Source of the DNA: Microcaldota archaeon
Lineage (GTDB): Archaea > Iainarchaeota > Iainarchaeia > JAADDC01
DNA length: 5,718 nt
Assembly (NCBI GenBank): GCA_027000685.1
Contig: JALTNN010000037.1
Coordinates: 1-5,718, forward strand
Direction of reading: 5' to 3'
A model generated the notes under the pieces. It ran no database searches and was not told the origin of the DNA. It saw only the letters and a list, made by a program, of their open reading frames with translations. Position 1 is the first letter of the stretch. Each line of letters begins with the position of its first letter. Shown one piece after another: positions 1 to 5,410 of this stretch. The position numbers were made by a program, and so were the translations under genes.

Positions 1-155
1 TCACAGGCATAGGAAATGCCCCTCTCGGAACGAACCTCCTCGCGGCCTTTGCCATGCCACCAAGCGCCCTCATGACGATATACTGGGTGGCCATTCCGGC
101 CTTCATGCTAATAATCATCACGTTCGTGAGGAAGGCCGATCCGCTGGGTGGTTGA
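1..155 (+). CDS. C-terminal fragment of a membrane protein, probably a TadB/PilC-like secretion platform subunit (partial)
   Basis: Only the last 50 codons of this gene lie in the window; it enters from the left edge in the frame of base 3 and ends at TGA 153-155. The visible peptide begins TGIGNAPLG, continues as a mixed hydrophobic region, and has one clear membrane segment (roughly YWVAIPAFMLIIITFV) followed by a short basic, probably cytoplasmic tail ending DPLGG. A terminal membrane helix with a short charged tail is how FlaJ/TadB/TadC-type proteins usually end, and the next gene, one base or less away, is a clear member of that family. The assignment therefore rests mainly on context: archaeal type IV pilus and Tad-like operons often carry two F-domain proteins in tandem. 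No diagnostic F-domain motif is in the visible part, so another membrane protein of the same operon cannot be excluded. Confidence 0.6.
   Translation, partial: TGIGNAPLGTNLLAAFAMPPSALMTIYWVAIPAFMLIIITFVRKADPLGG
147..151 (+). promoter_or_regulatory. Shine-Dalgarno GGTGG favouring the GTG start at 157
   Basis: GGTGG lies five bases before GTG 157. It matches the anti-Shine-Dalgarno of archaeal 16S rRNA and has the same form and spacing as the sites before the genes starting at 2218 and 5576. The alternative in-frame GTG at 148 has no comparable site at a usable distance, so this motif decides the start choice. Confidence 0.5.
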
Positions 156-156
156 C

Positions 157-1041
157 GTGCTGAAGGAGTACTCGAAGGTCGTGAAGTACTCGGGGATAAG
201 GGTAGATCCGAGGATACTCCTCACGCTCGGGGTAATCATCGTCCTCGGAGGGGTCGCGGTCACGTTCCTCCTAAGGGACTTCCTCTACCTCGTCATCGCC
301 CTCGTAATCGCCGACGTCGTCGTGATGTACCCCTACTACATCGGGAAAAAGAGGATATCCGAGATCGAGGAGAACCTCAGCGAGGCGCTGAGGCAGATTG
401 CCTCAGTTCTGAGGTCTGGAGGTACGTTTGAGGTGGCCGTGAGAGAGATAGCGGTCTCCGATTACGGGGAGCTCTCGAGGGAGTTCGCGAGAATGCTCAG
501 GGAGATGGAGGGTGGTAAGTCCTTCGTGGCAGCTCTCCAGACGATGGCAGCAAGGGTGGAGTCAGACTTCCTGAGGAAGGCCGCCGTCATAATAGCGGAC
601 TCCGTGAGGACAGGTGGGAGGGTAGCAGACGTCCTCGACGAGATAGCGGAGGATGTGAGGAAGTTCTATCAGATAAAGAAGGAGAGGAGGACACGGACGA
701 CAATGCAGTTCCTCTTCCTCGCCGTCTCCGCCGCAGTTCTCGGGCCCTTCCTCCTCGGAGTGTCCATAGGAATAGTCAACTTCATGATCGGGATCGGTGA
801 AAGGCTCGTGGAGGCCGGAACACTCACCCCCCAGGAGCTCGCCGCAAGGGAGGCGGCCGTCTCCTCCCTCGAGCTCATAATAACGGTCTTCGTCATCGTC
901 GAGTCGATCCTCGCCGGTTTCATGGGGGCCCTCATAAGGGAGGGAAGGCTCGCCTACGGAGCGGTGCTCGCACCCGTATTCCTCCTCCTCGCGTACCTCT
1001 CGTTTCTCGGGGGGAAGTTCGTCGTGGGCGTCATCACCTGA
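157..1041 (+). CDS. Type II secretion system F-domain (TadC/PilC-like) membrane platform protein
   Basis: This protein would sit in the cytoplasmic membrane as the platform subunit of a type IV pilus or Tad-like machine, coupling the assembly ATPase to pilin insertion or extraction. With GTG 157 as start it has 294 residues; numbering below is from the alternative GTG 148 (297 residues). Two hydrophobic segments lie at about 22-42 and 45-65. A soluble helical T2SSF domain at about 70-175 follows, containing the family-like stretches around SVLRSGG (86-92), MEGGKSF (120-126) and SVRTGGRVADVL (152-163). Membrane segments follow at about 186-211, 241-263 and 269-293. The segment order TM-TM, one F domain, TM-TM-TM, and the length near 300 residues, fit a single-domain TadC-type protein rather than the larger two-domain archaellum FlaJ. 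The gene begins directly after the stop of the partial upstream gene, so the two are almost certainly one operon and translationally coupled. Its 3' end overlaps the convergent glycosyltransferase gene by 8 nt. Family assignment is firm; which pilus or secretion system it serves is not visible. Confidence 0.85.
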   Translation: MLKEYSKVVKYSGIRVDPRILLTLGVIIVLGGVAVTFLLRDFLYLVIALVIADVVVMYPYYIGKKRISEIEENLSEALRQIASVLRSGGTFEVAVREIAVSDYGELSREFARMLREMEGGKSFVAALQTMAARVESDFLRKAAVIIADSVRTGGRVADVLDEIAEDVRKFYQIKKERRTRTTMQFLFLAVSAAVLGPFLLGVSIGIVNFMIGIGERLVEAGTLTPQELAAREAAVSSLELIITVFVIVESILAGFMGALIREGRLAYGAVLAPVFLLLAYLSFLGGKFVVGVIT

Positions 1042-2218
1042 TGAACTTCCTCTTCCTGATTGTTAAGAGTGTGTAGGGAATGATGAGGAAGAGTATGAGA
1101 CCCATGAGGAACGTCCCGTAGGTGGGGAGGAAGAGGAGGTAGATGACGTCCTTCGCCTCTCCATTTCTCCACCAAGCCCACGCTATGACGGCGAGCGAGA
1201 GCAGGCCTAGAAGGACGCCGAGAACTGTGAGGGGGTGGAACCCCCACTGTGGTAGTTTGAGGAGCGAGTTCACCGGCCCGTAAAACGTGAACCAGCTGGC
1301 GAGGTACTCAAGGATTGTTCCGTTCCTCACGTGCCAGTCGATGTACCTCAGAAACATCTCAAGGAGGTTGGGGAAGCCGAGTATCCCGTAGAGGGGCCAG
1401 TAGGGATATAAGAAGAGGGGGTACCTGTGGGCGATCTTCCTGTGCTTCCACGTTATGAGGAGTCCTGCCTTGCCCCACCTCAGCCTCTGCTCGAGGAGGG
1501 AGGGGAGGGTCTCGGGGACCTTTGTAGAGGCCCTTGCGTCTGTCCCCGCTATCTTCTTCCCCCTTTCCATGGCCTCAATGAAGAGGTCGAAGTCCTCTCC
1601 CGGGGTGTCCGTGGGAAAACCCCCCACCTCCTCCAAAAATTCCCTCTTAACTGCCATGAACGCCCCGAAGAAGAAGGGAAGTGGCTTGTTGTTCCTCGTG
1701 TGGGCGTGGAGGAGCTCGGAGACAAAGGCGTACTCTATCCTCTGGAAGCCGGCGAGTATCCCCCTCCCCTCGGCCTTCATCTTCCCCACGGATATAACGG
1801 TGTCGGGGTCGGAGAGGGGCTCCACTATCCTCTCAATGGCCTCTCTCTCTATCACGGTGTCGGCGTCGAGGATTATGATGATCTCCCCGCGGGCGTGTGG
1901 TATCGCCCTGTTAAGGGCCTCCGCCTTCCCCACATGCTCCGTCCTCACCACCTTCACGCCCATTTCCCTCGCTATCTCCCCCGTCCTGTCCGTGCTCCCA
2001 TCATCCACCACTATTACCTCCACGTCAGGATACCCGGATGAGAGGACGGAGTTTATAGCCCTCCCGATGTTCTCCTCCTCGTTGTAGGCCGGTATGAGAA
2101 CCGTGACGCTCGGTGTGTAGCTTACCCCCTTCTCCCTTCCCCGTTTTAGTAGAAGAAATAGCCAGTAGAGGAAGAGGATGCTCTGGAAGACGAAGAAGGG
2201 GTAGAGGAGCTCATCCAT
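1034..2218 (-). CDS. Membrane-bound family 2 glycosyltransferase (processive synthase type), second gene of pair
   Basis: A 394-residue GT2 enzyme that would transfer sugars from a nucleotide-activated donor at the cytoplasmic face of the membrane. An N-terminal membrane helix (about 6-24) precedes the GT-A domain. Visible motifs are LIPAYNEEENI (41-51), the donor-binding VVDDGSTD (70-77), the metal-binding DAD (118-120), the catalytic-base region GED (207-209) and QRLRW (244-248), matching the Q(Q/R)xRW signature of cellulose/hyaluronan/chitin-synthase-like enzymes. Further hydrophobic segments lie at about 267-285, 330-350 and 358-386, ending in a basic tail (RKRKFIR). The ATG start overlaps the 3' end of the upstream GT2 gene by 8 nt (ATGGATGA) and has GGTGG four bases before it, so both are probably translated from one message. 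The sugar, acceptor and product cannot be read from the sequence. Single-addition activity is possible, but the QRLRW motif and the C-terminal membrane segments favour polymer or repeated-addition chemistry. Confidence 0.9.
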   Translation of the reverse strand: MDELLYPFFVFQSILFLYWLFLLLKRGREKGVSYTPSVTVLIPAYNEEENIGRAINSVLSSGYPDVEVIVVDDGSTDRTGEIAREMGVKVVRTEHVGKAEALNRAIPHARGEIIIILDADTVIEREAIERIVEPLSDPDTVISVGKMKAEGRGILAGFQRIEYAFVSELLHAHTRNNKPLPFFFGAFMAVKREFLEEVGGFPTDTPGEDFDLFIEAMERGKKIAGTDARASTKVPETLPSLLEQRLRWGKAGLLITWKHRKIAHRYPLFLYPYWPLYGILGFPNLLEMFLRYIDWHVRNGTILEYLASWFTFYGPVNSLLKLPQWGFHPLTVLGVLLGLLSLAVIAWAWWRNGEAKDVIYLLFLPTYGTFLMGLILFLIIPYTLLTIRKRKFIR

Positions 2219-3410
2219 TCTTCCACCGCTTCGGGGTCACGTACCAGGGCACGCCCTTCACGAAGTACTTCACTATGGCCATGGTGTTCGTGAGGGCTAT
2301 GAGGGGGCCGAGGATGTAGGCGGAGAGGAGGAACCTCGGGAAGACCTTCCTCATACCCTCCTTGCTGAGGGCCACATAGCCCGCGACGACGTAGCCTGAG
2401 GAGAGTATGAGGGCAAGGACTGCCAGCTCAGGCGTGAACACTGTGATTCTGAACATCCAGAGGAGGAGCCCGGCGAGCACCATGATGGTAACGACGACGT
2501 AGGCGAGGTTGAAGAGGGGGATCGCGAAGACGATGGCTTTCTGGATGGGCGAGAGCTTCTTCGAGGAGAGGACCCTCCTCCAGTTCATGAGGATCGCCTC
2601 TATCATCCCGGAGCTCCAGCGGGCCTGTTGCTTTATGAAGACGTTGAGGAGGAAGGGGAGCTGGTTGGGGGTGCGGAGGTAGGGGAGGTAGACGCTTCTA
2701 TAGCCCGACGAGGCGAACCTCATTGTGAGTTCGCCGTCTTCCGTGAGCGTGCCGTCTATCCACCCGCCTACCTCTTCGAGGGCCTTCCTCCGGATCGCCA
2801 TGGCAGAGCCGGAGAGGTATACCACACCGAACCTGTTCTTGAAGGGATAGAAGAGGTGGTGATAGACGAGGAGGGACGTCCCTGCAAACACCGTTATCAT
2901 GTTCTCGTCGAGATTCTCAAAGCTCCAGCGGGCTTGAACGTATGCCACCTTCGGATCCCTGAAGGGCTTTACTATCTCCCTGAGGAAGTTCGGTGGCGGA
3001 ACGAAGTCCGAGTCGAACACCACTATGATCTCGCCTGTGGAGTACTTCATGGCGTTGTTGAGGGCTCCTGCCTTGAACCCCTTCCTGTTGTTCCTCCTCA
3101 CCACCTTCACGAGCGGGTGCGACGCGTACCTGTCCACTATTTCCCTCGTGACGGGATCCGTGCTGTCGTCCGCTATGACGACCTCGTAATTGGGATAGTC
3201 AAACCTGAGAACGGCCTCTATGAGCCGTTCCACAATCCTGTCGTTGTAAACGGGGATTTGAACTGTGACTCTCGGGAAGAACTCTTCCTCCGGGACTGTC
3301 CCCTCCTCTTCCCTGTAGAAGAGGCCCCAGAAGGCGAGGCCGTAGTAGAGGAAGGAGAGGAGCGTGACGAAGAAGAGGCCTGTGAGGTAGAACATCTCTA
3401 TGGGGCCCAT
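2211..3410 (-). CDS. Membrane-bound family 2 glycosyltransferase (cellulose/mannan-synthase-like), first gene of pair
   Basis: With the ATG at 3410 this is a 399-residue integral-membrane GT2 enzyme. An N-terminal helix (about 7-31) precedes a GT-A catalytic domain at about 45-270, followed by hydrophobic segments near 292-320, 328-348 and 359-380. The catalytic signature is complete: IPVYND (52-57), DD (81-82), DSD (133-135), TED (223-225) and QQARW (261-265), with GSAMAIRR (201-208) between them. The C-terminus PWYVTPKR (388-395) resembles the W-x-x-T-x-K ending often seen in processive GT2 synthases. It would act at the cytoplasmic membrane, perhaps extruding a polysaccharide or extending a lipid-linked glycan; substrate unknown. 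The frame stays open to an ATG at 3503. I reject that start because the extra 31 codons cross the AT-rich promoter, use codons unlike the rest of the gene, and overlap the signal anchor of the divergent gene. A GAGG-rich stretch before 3503 is the one argument for the longer form. The next GT2 gene overlaps by 8 nt. Confidence 0.88.
   Translation of the reverse strand: MGPIEMFYLTGLFFVTLLSFLYYGLAFWGLFYREEEGTVPEEEFFPRVTVQIPVYNDRIVERLIEAVLRFDYPNYEVVIADDSTDPVTREIVDRYASHPLVKVVRRNNRKGFKAGALNNAMKYSTGEIIVVFDSDFVPPPNFLREIVKPFRDPKVAYVQARWSFENLDENMITVFAGTSLLVYHHLFYPFKNRFGVVYLSGSAMAIRRKALEEVGGWIDGTLTEDGELTMRFASSGYRSVYLPYLRTPNQLPFLLNVFIKQQARWSSGMIEAILMNWRRVLSSKKLSPIQKAIVFAIPLFNLAYVVVTIMVLAGLLLWMFRITVFTPELAVLALILSSGYVVAGYVALSKEGMRKVFPRFLLSAYILGPLIALTNTMAIVKYFVKGVPWYVTPKRWKNG
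2223..2227 (-). promoter_or_regulatory. Shine-Dalgarno GGTGG for the second GT2 gene
   Basis: Read on the minus strand, GGTGG ends four bases before the ATG at 2218, inside the coding end of the upstream glycosyltransferase gene. It supports ATG 2218 as the true start and re-initiation or coupled translation across the 8-nt overlap. Confidence 0.55.
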
Positions 3411-3436
3411 GCGAAAATAAAGAGGAACACCACCAC

Positions 3437-3444
3437 TTTTAAAT
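3437..3444. promoter_or_regulatory. Shared TATA box of a divergent, bidirectional promoter
   Basis: TTTTAAAT stands out in an otherwise GC-rich window, and its core TTTAAA (3438-3443) is a perfect palindrome, so it can be read as an archaeal TATA box on either strand. Its centre is about 25 bp from the GTG at 3466 on the plus strand and about 30 bp from the ATG at 3410 on the minus strand. Since archaeal transcription usually starts about 25-27 bp from the TATA centre, both messages would be leaderless or nearly so, which agrees with the absence of a good ribosome binding site before either gene. Neither flank shows a strong purine-rich BRE, so direction is not set by an obvious TFB site. A competing plus-strand element, GCGAAAATAAAG at 3411-3422, looks like BRE plus TATA and would give a leader of about 20 nt. 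Confidence 0.6.
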
Positions 3445-3465
3445 TGATAGAGGGCCTTTTTCCCT

Positions 3466-4104
3466 GTGGAGAGAAGGGTCCTCCTCTTTCTGATCTCTGC
3501 CATCTTCCTCTACCTCGCGGGAGTGATGACAGGAGCTTATTTAGGGTCCATTCGCGCCATAGACATAACCTCCCCCCTGAAGCTGAAAACACTCGAGCTC
3601 GAGAGGAAGGTGACGGAGCTCGAGAGCCGCCTCGACGCCGTTATGTCGAGACTCTTCCTCCTCCAAATGGTCTCTGACAGGAACGTGGCCTGTGCCATAG
3701 TGGAGGAAACCCTCAACCCCCTCCTATCGGAGATATCGAGTATGGTGAGGATCCTGCCGCCCCGCCTCGAGGAGGCAGAGATCCCCGTGGATCTCGAGAA
3801 CAGGTACTCTTCCCTCAACGTGAAGGCGTTCGTCGCGGCCGACTACATCTACAGGAACTGCGGGGGAAGGCTCCTCCCAGCCCTCTACATATACGAGCAC
3901 GGTGATGTGAACGCCGGAAAGCTCGTCGACGCCTACAGGGAGGAGTACAACACCCTCATATTCGTTGCGTGGGCCGGCTCTGACGACTCGTTCATAAGGG
4001 CACTTAACCCACAGAGAGCCTCGCTCTACGTCTGCGGCGAGCTCGTTGACGTCGAAGGAGCAGGGGAGGTGTTTGAGAGGTGTTCAGGACGCTCGTCCTC
4101 CTGA
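3466..4104 (+). CDS. Unrecognised signal-anchored coiled-coil protein with four cysteines
   Basis: I do not recognise this 212-residue protein. It opens with two arginines and a hydrophobic helix (about 5-27), which predicts a membrane anchor with the rest of the chain outside the cytoplasm. A textbook heptad coiled coil follows: L45, V49, L52, L56, V59 and L63 are spaced 4-3-4-3-4, so it probably oligomerises or binds a coiled-coil partner. The rest (about 70-206) looks globular, with alternating hydrophobic strands (LPALYIYEHGD at 137-147, NTLIFVAWAGSDD at 162-174, ASLYVCGELVDVEG at 185-198) and cysteines at 76, 132, 190 and 206 that could form disulfides. The strand-rich C-terminus faintly recalls a thioredoxin-like fold, but there is no CxxC motif and this is only a suggestion. 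The GTG start is forced: TGA 3445-3447 and TAG 3448-3450 close the frame just upstream, and the next in-frame ATG (3526) would destroy the anchor. It overlaps the following gene by 25 nt and is divergent from the GT2 pair. Confidence 0.8.
   Translation: MERRVLLFLISAIFLYLAGVMTGAYLGSIRAIDITSPLKLKTLELERKVTELESRLDAVMSRLFLLQMVSDRNVACAIVEETLNPLLSEISSMVRILPPRLEEAEIPVDLENRYSSLNVKAFVAADYIYRNCGGRLLPALYIYEHGDVNAGKLVDAYREEYNTLIFVAWAGSDDSFIRALNPQRASLYVCGELVDVEGAGEVFERCSGRSSS
4065..4071 (+). promoter_or_regulatory. Strong Shine-Dalgarno GGAGGTG for the gene at 4080
   Basis: GGAGGTG, within a longer GGGGAGGTG run, is the best ribosome binding site in the window and lies eight bases before GTG 4080. It is embedded in the coding end of the preceding gene, fixes the GTG as start, and shows that the two overlapping genes are translated from one message. 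Confidence 0.75.
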
Positions 4105-4652
4105 GCCTCGTTATGACGGTATTCCTCCTCTTCGCGGGGTCCTTCATCGCCGCTCTCCTCGACAGGGTAATAACCCCCGAGTGGGTGGAAGGGTTCAGGG
4201 ACGTCGTCCTCCTGAATCCGGATCTCAGGCCTGCGGATGTGGTGGTAGGCACCCTTCTCTCCTACTTCATCGTGACGGCCCTTCTCGTCATCCTCCTCCA
4301 CGTGTCGCGGGAGATGAAGCAGAAGAACGACGTATACGACCTCGAGGGTGCCGTGAAAAACGGCATCGTATTCGGCCTCTCCGCTCTCGTTGTTGGGGGG
4401 ATTGGTAGGTTCCTCGGATTGGGGCAGCACGCAAACCTCTGCGTCCCCCTCTTCGTCTTCCTCTACGAGGCGAGGGAAAACGTTAAGAGTGCAGTGGTGG
4501 TATCCCTCCTCCTCATCCTCGTGTCGTCCGTTTCCTTCTACCTCGCGCTTGAATACAAGCTGACAGGGGCCGTCCTCACGCCCCTCTACTACATAGGCCT
4601 CGTCTTCCTCCCGCCCCTCCTCGTGTGGCTCGTGAGGAGCTATATAATGTAG
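4080..4652 (+). CDS. Unrecognised polytopic membrane protein
   Basis: A 190-residue, very hydrophobic protein that I cannot assign to a family. Likely membrane segments lie at about 4-27, 52-75, 91-114, 117-130, 136-157 and 163-186, five or six in all, since the 117-130 segment is short. The longest loops are at about 28-51 (acidic and proline-containing, with PEWVEGF and NPDLRPAD) and 76-90 (charged, with REMKQKND). A GLGQHAN stretch (113-119) between two hydrophobic segments is the most distinctive polar feature inside the membrane region. There is no ATP-binding, transporter or protease motif that I can see. The GTG start has a very strong ribosome binding site inside the preceding gene, and the 25-nt overlap shows co-translation with the coiled-coil protein, so the two may form a membrane complex. 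The 3' end overlaps the convergent PAC2-family gene by 13 nt. Integral-membrane character is certain; function unknown. Confidence 0.8.
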   Translation: MFRTLVLLSLVMTVFLLFAGSFIAALLDRVITPEWVEGFRDVVLLNPDLRPADVVVGTLLSYFIVTALLVILLHVSREMKQKNDVYDLEGAVKNGIVFGLSALVVGGIGRFLGLGQHANLCVPLFVFLYEARENVKSAVVVSLLLILVSSVSFYLALEYKLTGAVLTPLYYIGLVFLPPLLVWLVRSYIM

Positions 4653-5410
4653 TCCAGCTTCTCGGGCCTCTCGGCCTTCTGGGGTTGTGGCTGGGGTGGT
4701 GGGGTGAGGACGCTCCTAACCACCTTTTCTATCTCCTTGCTCGCCTCTTCAAGCTCCTTAACATCTATTTCGAATCCGAGGAGCTTCGACATGACCTTCA
4801 AGACCTCCGCCGCCGCCCCGGGATCCCCGTGTGCCGTCATCTGACCCGACGTCTTCCCCATGATACACGCTCCCTTCAGCCCCTCTTCCTTGGCATATCC
4901 CAAGAGAAGTCCGGCGATCCCAGATATTGAGCCTCCCCTGTCAACTTCGCATCCAAGGGATACGAGCCTCTCGAGTATCTCCTCGTCTGTTGCAGCACAG
5001 ACGACCCCCGTGCCCTGTGTGAACCTGTTGGGTCCTATGTCTATGCCTGCCATCGTGTATATCTCTTTGACGCCCCTGTCCATCGCGTACCCCAGCATGA
5101 ACTCCGCGTACCTGTGCTGGGGCTCGGGAGTAGTGTTGGGTGCTATGGAGGGCTGGACATCGCCTGTTACGAGTATGAAAGGCCTCTCGGCCTCGACGTA
5201 GTAAAAGGTGTTGTTGAGCATCCTGACAAGACCCTTCTCGTCCACCGCCACGAGGTGGGGGAAGAGGTGTGAGTGGAGGACTGCAACGGGCTCGAGCCCG
5301 AACTTCTCCACGAGGTAGTTCGCCGCCACGTGGCCTACCCTTCCGAATCCCGGGAGCCCGGTCACGAGTACTTCCGCCTCAACCCTCTTCCTTTCCTTCA
5401 GCCTGAACAT
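4640..5410 (-). CDS. PAC2-family protein, archaeal proteasome assembly chaperone homolog
   Basis: A cytoplasmic PAC2-fold protein related to the eukaryotic PAC1/PAC2 (Pba1/Pba2) chaperones that help assemble the proteasome alpha ring; archaeal homologs (PbaA/PbaB) are known to bind 20S proteasomes. Starting at ATG 5410 it has 256 residues. Family features are GLPGFGRVG (18-26), GDVQPS (83-88), the AGIDIG region (121-126), the glycine-rich ISGIAGLLLGYA (162-173) and DPGAAAEVL (196-204). A helix rich in Glu and Lys (about 216-233) leads to a flexible Pro/Gln linker (PPPQPQPQ, 237-244) and the C-terminus KLDYII. The frame extends two codons to a TTG at 5416, but the ATG is preferred. The start lies inside nop10 (32-nt overlap), so it is the third gene of an aIF2 alpha-nop10-PAC2 operon, an arrangement found in other archaea. 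Proteasome assembly is the best inference; other PAC2-family roles are not excluded. Confidence 0.9.
   Translation of the reverse strand: MFRLKERKRVEAEVLVTGLPGFGRVGHVAANYLVEKFGLEPVAVLHSHLFPHLVAVDEKGLVRMLNNTFYYVEAERPFILVTGDVQPSIAPNTTPEPQHRYAEFMLGYAMDRGVKEIYTMAGIDIGPNRFTQGTGVVCAATDEEILERLVSLGCEVDRGGSISGIAGLLLGYAKEEGLKGACIMGKTSGQMTAHGDPGAAAEVLKVMSKLLGFEIDVKELEEASKEIEKVVRSVLTPPPQPQPQKAERPEKLDYII

Noticed and set aside
1427..2087. Two overlapping plus-strand open frames of about 200 codons inside the second GT2 gene
   Set aside because: Both are antisense to the conserved catalytic domain, overlap each other, and show no recognisable motif or ribosome binding site.
3411..3465. Possible small RNA gene or operator in the divergent gap
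   Set aside because: The gap is only 55 bp, nearly all accounted for by one TATA element and two initiation regions. No hairpin or repeated operator half-site was seen apart from the TTTAAA palindrome.
2628..3677. Long plus-strand open frame (about 349 codons) across the first GT2 gene and the divergent promoter
   Set aside because: It is antisense to a gene with full catalytic motifs, its peptide is a monotonous Glu/Val/Arg-rich sequence without domain features, and it runs through the promoter into the frame-shifted start of the next real gene. It is open only because the GC-rich complementary strand lacks stops.
4046..4408. Plus-strand open frame of about 120 codons in another frame over the same region
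   Set aside because: It is an Arg/Pro-rich, unstructured translation lying across two overlapping real genes.
4026..4430. Minus-strand open frame of about 134 codons opposite the two orphan membrane genes
   Set aside because: Its peptide is highly charged and low in complexity, as expected when membrane-protein codons are read backwards. The sense strand has hydrophobic segments and a strong ribosome binding site.
4641..4648. TATATAAT, a TATA-box-like sequence
   Set aside because: It lies in the coding overlap of two convergent genes (codons for Tyr-Ile-Met and Tyr-Ile-Ile), and no gene starts at a suitable distance on either strand.
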